A DNA stretch of 25,998 nucleotides. Origin: an uncultured Duncaniella sp. GTDB lineage: Bacteria > Bacteroidota > Bacteroidia > Bacteroidales > Muribaculaceae. The notes under the pieces were generated by a model, which was given only the letters and a program-made list of their open reading frames with translations, made no database searches and had not been told where the DNA came from. Of this stretch, positions 15,881 to 24,703 are shown in pieces. The DNA lies in NCBI GenBank assembly GCA_910587515.1, contig CAJULW010000021.1:1-25998 (forward strand), given 5' to 3'. Every line of letters begins with the position of its first letter. Position 1 is the stretch's first letter. The position numbers and the translations under genes are program-made.

Positions 15881-17875
15881 ATGTCAGAAAAGAAAATCCG
15901 GGAAAACTTTTATCCCGAGACTGATCCGGTAGAATTACCCGAAAACGCATTCCGAGAGTTAGCTGACGACGAGAACTATAGGCCAATAATGCATCCGGCT
16001 CGCGAATATCCGGAGGTAACCCCATATTCTATCACAATGGGAATTGTACTGGCTATAATTTTCAGTGCTGCGGCTGCCTATTTAGGGCTTAAAGTAGGAC
16101 AAGTTTTCGAAGCCGCCATTCCAATCGCTATAATAGCGGTCGGTCTGTCAGGTGTTTTGAAAAAAGAGAATCCATTGGGCCAGAATGTGATAATCCAAAG
16201 TATCGGTGCGTGTTCAGGAGTCATAGTAGCCGGAGCGATTTTCACGCTCCCTGCATTATATATCCTGCAATCGAAATATCCTGAAATCACGGTCAATTTT
16301 ATTCAAATTTTTCTAAGCTCTCTTCTCGGAGGCATACTCGGAATACTTTTCTTCATTCCGTTCAGGAAATATTTCGTCAAAGACATGCACGGAAAATATC
16401 CTTTTCCGGAAGCCACGGCCACGACTCAGGTACTTGCAAGCGGACTTGGTAAAAGTTCGGCCAAAAACGGTGGACAAGCAAAAACACTCGTCATAGCGTC
16501 ACTCATCGGTGGTATCTACGATTATATCGTCGAAACATTCGGATGGTGGGCTGGTATGCTTAACACAGCTGTTACAGACTGGGGACAGGCAATTGCCGCC
16601 AAGACCAAATTGGTGATGAGCTGTAACACAGGTGCGGCCGTACTTGGTTTGGGATATATAATAGGTCTCAACTATGCTTTCATCATTTTTGCAGGTTCAC
16701 TTTTTGTGTGGTGGGTGGTCATACCCCTCATGGGAACATACGGAAGCCCTGAGATCACAGCTATGTCACCGGACGCTATATTCGCTGATTATGCCCGCAT
16801 GATAGGTATAGGCGGTATAGCAATGGCCGGTATTATCGGTATAATAAAGTCATGGGGAATCATACAAGGAGCCGTAGGGCTGGCAGGACGCGAATTGAAA
16901 GGAAAGAGCAATAGCGCCACAAGCATACGCTGGCAAAACGATATTTCCATGAAACACATCGTTTTTTTCATAGCCATCGCACTCACAGCAGTACTTATAT
17001 TCTTCTGGATCGGTGTCATCAACACATTCTGGCAAGCTCTCGTAGCATGGTTCGTGGTGACATTGATAGCATTCCTCTTTACGACTGTCGCTGCAAACGC
17101 AATAGCGATCGTCGGTTCAAACCCGGTTTCCGGAATGACACTGATGACATTGATAGTCGCATCGGCCATCTTTGTAGCCATAGGCCTCAGCGGTTCGTCC
17201 GGCATAGTGGCATCAATGGTTATAGGCGGTGTCGTCTGCACCGCTCTTTCTATGGCAGGAGGTTTTGTCACAGACCTTAAAGTAGGTTATTGGCTCGGCT
17301 CTACTCCCAAAAAGCAGGAAAGCTGGAAATTTCTCGGCACACTCGTGTCTGCCGCCACGGTCGGAGGCGTCATCCTCCTATTGAATCAGGTATACGGTTT
17401 TACCGGAGACAACGCGCTTGTCGCACCTCAGGCCAACGCTATGGCCAAGGTGATAGAGCCTCTGATGATGGGTGGCGATACACCATGGATACTGTATATG
17501 GTAGGAGCAGTCCTTGCCCTTCTGCTAAATTGGCTCGGAGTTCCAGCATTAGCGTTCTGCCTTGGAATGTTCATACCGTTACAACTAAACACGCCACTGC
17601 TTGTCGGTGGTGCTATAGCATGGTTTGTCGGAAACAGATCTAAAGACAAAGCTGTGAATGATGCACGCCGCGACCGAGGCACACTCGTATCATCCGGACT
17701 AATAGCAGGAGGCGCACTTTTCGGAGTATTTGCGGCACTTACCCGTTTCCTTGGATTTGAGTATTCCAGTCCACTTGATGCAATCACGGCACAATGGGCG
17801 GGAATAGCAGTATACGCTTTGCTGATCGTCTATCTGATATGGGAATCAATGAAAGCGAAATCAATCAAAGAATAA
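15881..17875 (+). CDS. OPT family oligopeptide transporter
   Basis: Inner-membrane carrier of the oligopeptide transporter family, likely a proton-coupled importer of small peptides. After a soluble N-terminus of about 45 residues there are about 14-16 hydrophobic segments. The family hallmarks AAYLGLKVGQVFEAAIP (about residues 65-81) and KYPFPEATATTQVLASG (about 171-187) are present, as are VGSNPVSGMT and LGSTPKKQESWK later in the chain. The length of 664 is normal for bacterial OPT members. Peptide rather than metal-chelate transport is assumed from the family and not visible in the sequence. It sits between lysA and a MATE gene in one operon. Confidence 0.92.
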   Translation: MSEKKIRENFYPETDPVELPENAFRELADDENYRPIMHPAREYPEVTPYSITMGIVLAIIFSAAAAYLGLKVGQVFEAAIPIAIIAVGLSGVLKKENPLGQNVIIQSIGACSGVIVAGAIFTLPALYILQSKYPEITVNFIQIFLSSLLGGILGILFFIPFRKYFVKDMHGKYPFPEATATTQVLASGLGKSSAKNGGQAKTLVIASLIGGIYDYIVETFGWWAGMLNTAVTDWGQAIAAKTKLVMSCNTGAAVLGLGYIIGLNYAFIIFAGSLFVWWVVIPLMGTYGSPEITAMSPDAIFADYARMIGIGGIAMAGIIGIIKSWGIIQGAVGLAGRELKGKSNSATSIRWQNDISMKHIVFFIAIALTAVLIFFWIGVINTFWQALVAWFVVTLIAFLFTTVAANAIAIVGSNPVSGMTLMTLIVASAIFVAIGLSGSSGIVASMVIGGVVCTALSMAGGFVTDLKVGYWLGSTPKKQESWKFLGTLVSAATVGGVILLLNQVYGFTGDNALVAPQANAMAKVIEPLMMGGDTPWILYMVGAVLALLLNWLGVPALAFCLGMFIPLQLNTPLLVGGAIAWFVGNRSKDKAVNDARRDRGTLVSSGLIAGGALFGVFAALTRFLGFEYSSPLDAITAQWAGIAVYALLIVYLIWESMKAKSIKE

Positions 17876-17878
17876 AGG

Positions 17879-19168
17879 ATGAAAGCTATAAATAGGGAAA
17901 TACTCTCTATAGCTGTTCCATCTATAATTACCAACATCACCACACCATTGCTTGCGCTTATGGATGTGGTGATTGTTGGTCATATGGGGAGTGCAGACTA
18001 TATCGCAGCCATAGCCGTCGGTGGGACAATGTTCAATATGATTTATTGGCTTTTTTCTTTTCTCCGCATGGGATCAAGCGGACTGACGGCACAGGCATAC
18101 GGGGCTTCGGATCCCGCATCCATATCTCTGATCCTGATACGCGGACTGTCGGTAGCCATTATAGCATCCATACTGATTATCATATTTAGCGACTTTATAC
18201 TTGATACGTCGCTTATGATTCTTGAGGTTGAAGGAAAAACAAAAGAAATGGCATCTGTCTATTTTTCTATCCTTATTTGGGGCGCACCGGCTACGTTGTC
18301 CACCTTTGCCTTGACCGGATGGTTTCTCGGCATTAAAAACGCCAAAGCGCCAATGTGGATATCGTTCATCATAAATATCGCGAACATAACTGTAAGCCTG
18401 TCGCTTGTAATCATATTTGAAATGAAAATCGAAGGAGTGGCAATAGGGACACTCTCAGCACAATGGCTTGGATTGATAGCAGGAACGCTAATGGCTCGCT
18501 CCAAATTCAATATCGGATATATCCTGCTCACAAAATTGTTAAACACCTCTGAATTAAAGCGTTTCTTCACCGTGAATACCGATATATTTATTCGGACACT
18601 ATGTCTTATAGCCGTAACCGTATGGTTCACACGTATCGGTTCCTCACAAGGCACGGTAATTCTTGCGGTCAATACCCTTCTCATGCAATTTTTCATATTC
18701 TTTTCCTATTTTATGGATGGCTTCGCTTTTGCAGGAGAATCGCTATGCGGATATTATATCGGAGAGAGAAACAATCGCGGACTGAAAACCTGCATTCGCC
18801 ATCTATTCAAATGGAGTGCCATTATGGTTATAGTATTCACTATAACTTACACTCTGTTCGGTGAAATTATAATGAACTTTATAAGCGATGAGCCGTCGGT
18901 CACACTGTCGTCGAAAGAATATTTCAATTGGGTGATAGCAATACCTATGGTCGGCTTTGCCGCCTTTACATGGGACGGCATATTTATCGGTGCGACTCGC
19001 ACGCGTGAAATGTTGCTTTCGATGGCGCTGTCAACTCTCATATACTTTGCCGTTTATCATTTCGCATTCCCGACAATGGGCAATCATGGGCTTTGGGCAG
19101 CTTTTTTATGCTATCTGTTGTCTCGAGGGCTTATCCTGACAATGCTACGGAAGAGGCTCACGGCATGA
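17879..19168 (+). CDS. MATE efflux family protein (DinF-like)
   Basis: Twelve-helix inner-membrane antiporter of the MATE superfamily, 429 residues. The N-terminal half shows REILSIAVPSIITNITTPLLALMDVVIVGHMGS, with the family LAxPxxxxNxxxPLxxxxDxxxVG pattern, and GSSGLTAQAYGASD; the second half repeats the fold with a MDGFAFAGESLCGYYIG segment. These features are close to the DinF branch. The substrate is unknown (cationic drugs or metabolites by family precedent). It starts three bases after the OPT stop and is the last gene of the operon, ahead of a strong terminator at 19186-19225. Confidence 0.92.
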   Translation: MKAINREILSIAVPSIITNITTPLLALMDVVIVGHMGSADYIAAIAVGGTMFNMIYWLFSFLRMGSSGLTAQAYGASDPASISLILIRGLSVAIIASILIIIFSDFILDTSLMILEVEGKTKEMASVYFSILIWGAPATLSTFALTGWFLGIKNAKAPMWISFIINIANITVSLSLVIIFEMKIEGVAIGTLSAQWLGLIAGTLMARSKFNIGYILLTKLLNTSELKRFFTVNTDIFIRTLCLIAVTVWFTRIGSSQGTVILAVNTLLMQFFIFFSYFMDGFAFAGESLCGYYIGERNNRGLKTCIRHLFKWSAIMVIVFTITYTLFGEIIMNFISDEPSVTLSSKEYFNWVIAIPMVGFAAFTWDGIFIGATRTREMLLSMALSTLIYFAVYHFAFPTMGNHGLWAAFLCYLLSRGLILTMLRKRLTA

Positions 19169-19185
19169 CTATACATTATCTATAA

Positions 19186-19225
19186 AATCCCGGACAGAGT
19201 CCCTATTGTAACTCTATCCGGGATT
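19186..19225. terminator. Bidirectional terminator between MATE and MFS genes
   Basis: Inverted repeat AATCCCGGA(C)AGAGT / ACTCT(A)TCCGGGATT, about 14 pairs around a 10-base loop. On the plus strand it runs into TTTTTT; on the minus strand the single mismatch becomes a G-U pair and TTTT follows. It lies between two converging genes and can serve both. Confidence 0.88.
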
Positions 19226-19280
19226 TTTTATATTTATATAAGATTGTGTTGGCCAATATCAGCCAACACCCGACATGATA

Positions 19281-20606
19281 TCAATCAGAATTTCGCTCCA
19301 CAACGTATTTTTCTTTTACGAAACACACACAGACCGCACCGATAACCATAAGTACGCCTGCGAGGACAAGCATATTGACCTGTCGGCCTCCAAGCAATGG
19401 CAGCACGACACCACCCAAAGCCGCGGCACAAATCTGCGGCACACATATCGTCCCGTTGAAAAGTCCAAGATACGTGCCCATATTTTTACCTGAAATAGAA
19501 TTTGTCAGAATCGTAAAGGGCAGAGCAAGCATAGCGGCCCATGCACAACCGACAAGCATAAACGAAATGAAAAGCACGTATTTGTTAACAACAAAAAGAG
19601 TGGACACAAAACCTATTGCACCAAGCAGAAGGCTTAAAGCATAAATGACCTTATGATTGTTGAAACGAGGAATAACCACAGCCCAAAGCACAGACCCTAC
19701 AGCCTGAACCGCAAACAGGACTCCCACCCAGTTGCCGGCAGTCTGATAAGCTTCGGAATTGGTATCCGTGGTATCCCATACCGTGTCTGCTATCGCTCCC
19801 GGTGTATAGGTCCACATATACAAGAAAGCCGACCAACAGAAAAACTGCACAAGTCCGACCGTCCAAAATGTAGATGGCGCCTGACATAGCAACTTGAACA
19901 TATTGCTTTTCTCCTTATTCTGTTCGTCGCTTATACCATGGTATTCAGCATATTCTTTAGGAGGCATCTCACGGATCGTAACGAAACTGTACAGCACACA
20001 AAGAACCAATACAGCGGCCCCGATATAAAACGAATATGTAACAGCGTCAGGGACTTGTCCGGAGGGTGCAAGATTACTAACGCCTATAGCAGTCAATGTG
20101 ATCGGAGCGAGATACCCGACGAGACTCCCGGCATTACATAGGAAACTCTGTATCGAATAGGCAAGACCTTTCTGACGTTCGTTGACTTGATCTCCGACAA
20201 GCATCTTGAACGGCTGCATAGCCATATTGATCGAGGTATCCAGAAACATCAATGCAATAAATCCGAACACCATAGCTCCACCTACCGTAAGTCCGAAACT
20301 GCCGGCATTCGGAAGGAGGCACATGACAACCACAGCGATCGCAGCCCCCAATAATAGATATGGAAGCCTTCTGCCGAGACGGGTCCATGTCCGGTCACTT
20401 GCCGCACCGACAATCGGTTGAACAAGAATACCCATCAACGGAGGAAGAATCCAAAAATAGCTCAATGAATGCGGATCCGCTCCCAAAGTAGCAAATATAC
20501 GCGAGATATTGGCACTCTGCAATGCGTATGCAATCTGTACGCCAAAAAATCCGAAACTCAGATTCCAAAGTTTCATAAAACTTTGATCCGGCTTGTTCTT
20601 AATCAT
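19281..20606 (-). CDS. MFS transporter, GPH/SLC45-like (sugar-type)
   Basis: Twelve-helix major facilitator carrier of 441 residues. The loop between helices 2 and 3 carries GAASDRTWTRLGRRLPYLL, the MFS DRxGRR signature in the form typical of glycoside-pentoside-hexuronide and SLC45/sucrose-like carriers. The N-terminus LWNLSFGFFGVQIAYALQSANISRIF and the PPLMGILVQPIVG segment also fit that group. By family, a proton-linked uptake of a disaccharide such as maltose or sucrose is plausible, but no neighbouring glycosidase supports a substrate. It begins 62 bases after the nfo stop on the same strand and may be co-transcribed. Confidence 0.88.
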   Translation of the reverse strand: MIKNKPDQSFMKLWNLSFGFFGVQIAYALQSANISRIFATLGADPHSLSYFWILPPLMGILVQPIVGAASDRTWTRLGRRLPYLLLGAAIAVVVMCLLPNAGSFGLTVGGAMVFGFIALMFLDTSINMAMQPFKMLVGDQVNERQKGLAYSIQSFLCNAGSLVGYLAPITLTAIGVSNLAPSGQVPDAVTYSFYIGAAVLVLCVLYSFVTIREMPPKEYAEYHGISDEQNKEKSNMFKLLCQAPSTFWTVGLVQFFCWSAFLYMWTYTPGAIADTVWDTTDTNSEAYQTAGNWVGVLFAVQAVGSVLWAVVIPRFNNHKVIYALSLLLGAIGFVSTLFVVNKYVLFISFMLVGCAWAAMLALPFTILTNSISGKNMGTYLGLFNGTICVPQICAAALGGVVLPLLGGRQVNMLVLAGVLMVIGAVCVCFVKEKYVVERNSD

Positions 20607-20668
20607 GGTTTTCTGTAAGTATGAATGATATAATCTAAATTTATTTGCTCTAATTTTACTATATAGTT

Positions 20669-21514
20669 CTACCCTGCCTCATCTATCATGGCATAAAGTT
20701 TATTGATTTCGCTTCCCCAGATTTCTTCGTCGGGCGTTTCAAGTATCAATGGCATATTGTCAACCCGCGGGTCATTCATAAGACGCTTCCAAAATTTATC
20801 AGACAGATTCCCGGCTCCGATCGAAGCGTGGCGATCGACTTTTGATCCCAATACCTTTATCGTATCATTAAGATGCATCCCACAAAGATATTCCATCCCG
20901 ACAGCGTCATCAAACTGTTTCCATGTGCGTTCATAATCATCGACAAAATCATAGCCCGATGTATACGCATGACATGTATCAATACATACACCAACTCGGC
21001 TCTTATCTTCAACCCGACTGATTATACGAGCGATCTGTTCGAATGTATAACCGAGATTGGATCCCTGCCCGGCAGTATTTTCAATCACCGCCTTAACACC
21101 GGAAGTCTCGTCAAACGCACGATTTAGAGATTCCGATATAAGATCGAGACATCTGTCCGGAGATATAAGACCTAAATGCGACCCAGGATGAAAATTAAGC
21201 ATTTTTAGACCGAGAAGCTCACATCTCTTTAACTCATCGATAAACGCTTCACGCGATTTTTTCAGTTTCTCATTGTCCGGTGAACCAAGATTTATCAGGA
21301 AACTGTCATGCGGCAAAATCATGTCAGGAGTATAGCCGTAAAGCTCACAGTTAATTTTAAACGCATCGGCCTCGACCTCCGATATGGCCTTGGAAGTCCA
21401 TCTTGAAGGATTACGCGTAAAAAGCGCAAACGATCTCGCCCCGATAAGATGGGCGTTTAAAGGCGCACGGCTCACACCTTGCCCCGTAGAGACATGAGCT
21501 CCGATATATTTCAT
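20669..21514 (-). CDS. nfo: Endonuclease IV (AP endonuclease)
   Basis: Cuts the backbone 5' to abasic sites in base-excision repair. The full set of zinc ligands of the family can be placed: His69 (PHDSF), His109 (NFHPGSH), Glu145 (IENTAG), Asp179 and His182 (CIDTCHAY), His214 (GMHLND), Asp227 and His229 (VDRHASIG), and Glu259 (LETP). These match the E. coli Nfo order with an offset of two residues in the C-terminal part. The start IGAHVS is the canonical beginning of the barrel. The length of 281 is normal. It is upstream of the MFS gene on the same strand. Confidence 0.97.
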   Translation of the reverse strand: MKYIGAHVSTGQGVSRAPLNAHLIGARSFALFTRNPSRWTSKAISEVEADAFKINCELYGYTPDMILPHDSFLINLGSPDNEKLKKSREAFIDELKRCELLGLKMLNFHPGSHLGLISPDRCLDLISESLNRAFDETSGVKAVIENTAGQGSNLGYTFEQIARIISRVEDKSRVGVCIDTCHAYTSGYDFVDDYERTWKQFDDAVGMEYLCGMHLNDTIKVLGSKVDRHASIGAGNLSDKFWKRLMNDPRVDNMPLILETPDEEIWGSEINKLYAMIDEAG

Positions 21515-21656
21515 CCGATAAATTAAAAGTAAGTATGACTACGCATTAAATTGACGCAAATTTAATAATTAATTATCATATTCCCATTAATTATTACTGA
21601 ATAATTTCCGAATGAATCAATTATCCCAATCCAGCGTTTTATTCAGTTAAATAGCA

Positions 21657-21686
21657 AAAAGTGAGGGAGTCTCACGACTGCCTCAC
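21657..21686 (-). terminator. Terminator of the superoxide dismutase gene
   Basis: Inverted repeat GTGAGG(G)AGTC / GACT(G)CCTCAC around a four-base loop. Read on the minus strand it is followed by TTTTT. It lies about 40 bases after the sod stop codon. Confidence 0.8.
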
Positions 21687-21727
21687 TCTCCATTCATCAC
21701 ATTATGCTTATTTTAGTGCTAATTATT

Positions 21728-22306
21728 TCAAATATATCGGCTTGACACGATGTCCCAATCGATAATCTTCCAAAGTTCCTTGAGCGCGTCGAGCCTACGG
21801 TTACGATAATCAATATAGTAGGCATGTTCCCATACATCAAACACCATCAATGGCGTAAGTCCTTCGCAAAGTGGATTGCCGGCATTGGATGTCTGGGTTA
21901 TAAACAGCTTTCCGTCTTTATCTTTAGAAAGCCAGACCCAACCAGAACCGAATATCGATGCACCGGCATCTTCAAACTCTTTTTTAAACTGATCAAACGA
22001 TCCGAACTGATCATCGATAGCCTTGCGAAGACGACCCTCCGGTTCATGATTACCATCAGGAGAGAACGTAAAAAAATAAAAAATATGGTTCCACGCCTGT
22101 GACGCATTGTTGAACAATGGGCCTGATGACGAAGTAATTATATCCTCAAGCTCCATATCTTCGTATTGGGTATCCTTGATAAGCTTATTGAGATTATCAA
22201 TATAAGTCTTTTCATGTTTCCCATAGTGATATTCCACAGTCTCCTGCGATATTGATGGAGCAAGCGCGTCAGTCGCGTAAGGTAAATCTGGAAGAGTATA
22301 AACCAT
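21728..22306 (-). CDS. sodB: Superoxide dismutase, Fe/Mn type
   Basis: Cytoplasmic dismutation of superoxide to oxygen and peroxide. All four metal ligands are in place: His27 (EYHYGKH), His74 (AWNHIFYF), Asp157 and His161 (FDVWEHAYYIDYRN). The FGSGWVWL and NAGNPL segments are family-typical, and the length of 192 fits the dimeric Fe-type or cambialistic enzymes of Bacteroidales. Metal choice cannot be read safely from the sequence, so the sodB symbol is a convention. It is monocistronic with its own terminator and is divergent from the YitT gene. An oxygen-stress promoter was not identified. Confidence 0.96.
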   Translation of the reverse strand: MVYTLPDLPYATDALAPSISQETVEYHYGKHEKTYIDNLNKLIKDTQYEDMELEDIITSSSGPLFNNASQAWNHIFYFFTFSPDGNHEPEGRLRKAIDDQFGSFDQFKKEFEDAGASIFGSGWVWLSKDKDGKLFITQTSNAGNPLCEGLTPLMVFDVWEHAYYIDYRNRRLDALKELWKIIDWDIVSSRYI

Positions 22307-22412
22307 AGATGTATATTTTAATTTAATATGTTATAACCTTATAACACAACAGAGTCTTTATGGTTCGTAGTTTTATTGTTAAAATTACACAAGACACACA
22401 CCCAAAGGCAAT

Positions 22413-22444
22413 TTTGCCTATATAAAATTATGTGTGTAACTTTG
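22413..22444 (+). promoter_or_regulatory. Consensus Bacteroidota promoter of the YitT gene
   Basis: TTTG (22413-22416), 20 bases, TAACTTTG (22437-22444): a complete -33/-7 match at ideal spacing. It predicts a very short leader of about 15 bases before the ATG at 22466. Confidence 0.8.
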
Positions 22445-22465
22445 CTGTAAATATTTATTTTGCTC

Positions 22466-23404
22466 ATGAATAAAACCAACGTCACACCACCGAACCGCAA
22501 GTCACTATTATTCAGCAATCTTCAAGATTTGGCAACAATCGTGCTGGGCATTATGATATATGCCGTGGGCTTCACCGTCTTTATATTGCCACATCATATT
22601 GTCATCGGAGGCATGGCCGGATTCAGTTCCCTTATATTTTACGCTTCCGGTGAACTGCTCCCAGTCGCTGCTGTCATGTATGGAACAAATATACTTCTCC
22701 TATTGTGCGGATTTAAATATCTGGGCAAAGGTTTTGTCCTGCGTACCATTTTCGGCACAACAATACTATCACTCCTTATCGGATTCATGGAGGGTTATTT
22801 CACGTCACATCCACCATTGATCAGCAGCGCGCCTATGAGCGTAATGACCGGTGCGGTACTCTTAGGAATAGGCATCGGATTATATTATAGCCATCACGGA
22901 ACGACAGGAGGAACCGATATTGTCGCAGCCATAATGTCGCACAAAAGCAACATCAGTATGGGGCGCGTAATGATGATAATAGATTTCAGTATAGTAGCCC
23001 TGTCGTTTTTCCTTCCTTTCGATGGTGATATGGAGCAACGTGTTCAAGCCCGCACACAGACCATAATATACGGATGGGTAGCCATATTTATCTACTCATG
23101 GCTTGCGGATAAATATCTCGCACAAGGAAAACAGACCGTACAATTCATCATTCTGTCAGACAAATGGGAAGAAATCGCGAACAGAATCACCCATGAAACA
23201 GGAAGAGGCGTCACAACCTGGGAAGGACAAGGCTACTGGACTGGAGAAAAGCGCAAACTCATGCTGATATGGTGTCGCCAAATTGACACATATAATATTT
23301 TCAGAATAGTCAAAGAAACAGACGAGAATGCATATATAACAAATTCAACGGTACGAAGCGTATATGGAAACGGTTTCGACCAGCTAAAAACAAAAAAGAA
23401 ATAG
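22466..23404 (+). CDS. YitT family membrane protein with C-terminal DUF2179
   Basis: Inner-membrane protein of 312 residues from the ATG at 22466; an in-frame TTG six bases earlier is a less likely start. Five to six hydrophobic segments fill about residues 18-210, with family-typical PHHIVIGGMAGFSSLIFYASG (split across the first loop) and GIGLYYSHHGTTGGTDIVAAIM. The last 90 residues (VQFIILSDKWEEIANRI, GRGVTTWEGQGYWTG, NAYITNSTVRSVYGNGF) are the soluble DUF2179 domain, expected in the cytoplasm. Function is unknown for the family; it has been discussed as a putative transporter. It has its own promoter and no obvious terminator before the tRNA-Cys promoter. Confidence 0.92.
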   Translation: MNKTNVTPPNRKSLLFSNLQDLATIVLGIMIYAVGFTVFILPHHIVIGGMAGFSSLIFYASGELLPVAAVMYGTNILLLLCGFKYLGKGFVLRTIFGTTILSLLIGFMEGYFTSHPPLISSAPMSVMTGAVLLGIGIGLYYSHHGTTGGTDIVAAIMSHKSNISMGRVMMIIDFSIVALSFFLPFDGDMEQRVQARTQTIIYGWVAIFIYSWLADKYLAQGKQTVQFIILSDKWEEIANRITHETGRGVTTWEGQGYWTGEKRKLMLIWCRQIDTYNIFRIVKETDENAYITNSTVRSVYGNGFDQLKTKKK

Positions 23405-23432
23405 GCCTAATTGCAAAAAAGCATCAAAAAGG

Positions 23433-23464
23433 TTTGGATTATTCAAAATAAAACCATACCTTTG
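23433..23464 (+). promoter_or_regulatory. Consensus promoter of tRNA-Cys
   Basis: TTTG (23433-23436), 20 bases, TACCTTTG (23457-23464): a complete match at the same spacing as the YitT promoter. The tRNA begins 22 bases after it. Confidence 0.8.
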
Positions 23465-23485
23465 CACACGTAAAAACCACATCAT

Positions 23486-23556
23486 GGTTCCTTGGCCGAG
23501 TGGTTAGGCACCGGTCTGCAAAACCGTTTACAGCAGTTCGAATCTGCTAGGAACCT
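23486..23556 (+). tRNA. tRNA-Cys (anticodon GCA)
   Basis: Cloverleaf of 71 bases without an encoded CCA. The acceptor arms GGTTCCT and AGGAACC pair fully and are followed by discriminator T, the cysteine identity base. The D arm has GCCGAGTGGTTAGGC, the anticodon loop CTGCAAA carries GCA at 23518-23520, and the T arm is AGCAG TTCGAAT CTGCT. The outermost anticodon-stem pair looks mismatched. It has its own promoter and terminator. Confidence 0.95.
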
Positions 23557-23557
23557 C

Positions 23558-23599
23558 AAAGAGCGTTGCTGTCAATTATCGTTGGCAGCAACGCTCTTT
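23558..23599 (+). terminator. Terminator of tRNA-Cys, possibly bidirectional
   Basis: A perfect 14-base inverted repeat (AAAGAGCGTTGCTG / CAGCAACGCTCTTT) starting two bases after the tRNA and ending in a T run. It also lies 25 bases downstream of the fimbrillin gene on the opposite strand, where AAAGAGC reads out to a T-run less clearly, so it may end both transcripts. Confidence 0.9.
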
Positions 23600-23624
23600 T
23601 ATTATTATAATGTGTCGTTAGACA

Positions 23625-24653
23625 TTATTCTATCTGAAATTCGTCAACACTTACATCAAACATTATAGATTGAAGAACATCCGGATTGTCAATTTTGATA
23701 TTATAAACATAAGCATGTCCTATTTCCCACTTATTTACAGCATCCGTAGTCACAGGATAAAACAAGCGGCCAGTAGGACTTTCCGGGACTATCTGAGCAG
23801 GCGGTGTCGATGAATTAGGCCATATTTTCGCACCCGTCGTAGTGTCGTAAATCTCACAATCTATCTCTATGCCGTTACCGGTATAGTCAGAACCATCAAA
23901 CCCAAGCCGTTGAAGAGGCTGTGGTATAAAATAATTGGTCTCTAAATTATTTTCAGTAATATCGACAGGTGTCGAACTCAACTCAAAAATATCATCCTCG
24001 CTTATGACAGCGAACACCAACATGTCGTTATTGAGTTTTAAATCAGACCAACTTCCAATGTTTTCAGGAAGGTCAGACGATGTCGTAGCCTGAGGGAACA
24101 TGAAAGTACCTTGATGATATACATTATGTATTTTTACATAAGATACACGCACCTTTATTTTAGGGTTCGAACTGCTGAGCATTACAGACAATCGAGAAAG
24201 AGCATGACGAAAATTCAGACTTACCGGGGTTTCCTGGGCAACCTCTCCCATACTGACGGCGTAAAGCAAATCAGTGCTTCCATTATTCTTATAATCAGGT
24301 ATGCTTCCAAGTTCAGGCTGTGTCGAACTTGGGGCATTTGTTATATTTGGACTATAGGCATAGAAATTCACAGGAGTGTTCGGCCAATATACGACAGGAC
24401 TGTATGTCCATGAAGATCCATTTCTTGTCACATGAACATTCTCCATATAAGGATTACCGCCTGTATACGCATAGACGATAAACTCTTTTATGCTTGCGGT
24501 AGTAGTTGAAGCCGAACGCGGCTCCTTGGGAACCGTCGCATGGAAATTTATAATGCCCGATCTATCTTCAGGTTCGGGATAACTTTCCTCCGAACACGAA
24601 GCCACAAAAACGCCCAACAGCAAAAAGGATATATAAACAATTTTCGTTTTCAT
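23625..24653 (-). CDS. Fimbrillin family lipoprotein (Mfa-like/FimA-like type V pilin)
   Basis: Predicted surface pilus subunit or adhesin of the fimbrillin family, 342 residues. The signal peptide ends at Cys20 (VASC), the lipoprotein form in which type V pilins are exported to the outer membrane. Family features are NFHATVPKEPRS near the N-terminus, VVYWPNTPVNFYAYSP (about 87-102), DLLYAVSMG (about 128-136), LNFRHALSRLSVML (about 145-158) and a C-terminal WEIGHAYVYNIKI (about 310-323). A protease-cleavage site for polymerisation cannot be placed with certainty. It lies 50 bases after the DUF5119 gene and is co-transcribed with it. Whether it is the main pilin or a tip protein is not visible. 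Confidence 0.85.
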   Translation of the reverse strand: MKTKIVYISFLLLGVFVASCSEESYPEPEDRSGIINFHATVPKEPRSASTTTASIKEFIVYAYTGGNPYMENVHVTRNGSSWTYSPVVYWPNTPVNFYAYSPNITNAPSSTQPELGSIPDYKNNGSTDLLYAVSMGEVAQETPVSLNFRHALSRLSVMLSSSNPKIKVRVSYVKIHNVYHQGTFMFPQATTSSDLPENIGSWSDLKLNNDMLVFAVISEDDIFELSSTPVDITENNLETNYFIPQPLQRLGFDGSDYTGNGIEIDCEIYDTTTGAKIWPNSSTPPAQIVPESPTGRLFYPVTTDAVNKWEIGHAYVYNIKIDNPDVLQSIMFDVSVDEFQIE

Positions 24654-24703
24654 AATTCACCAGTACTTATATATAAATATAACATGTATCATCACGATTA
24701 GTT

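Noticed and set aside
22460..22465. TTG start for the YitT protein
   Set aside because: An ATG follows six bases later and the promoter leaves a short leader either way, so ATG is preferred.
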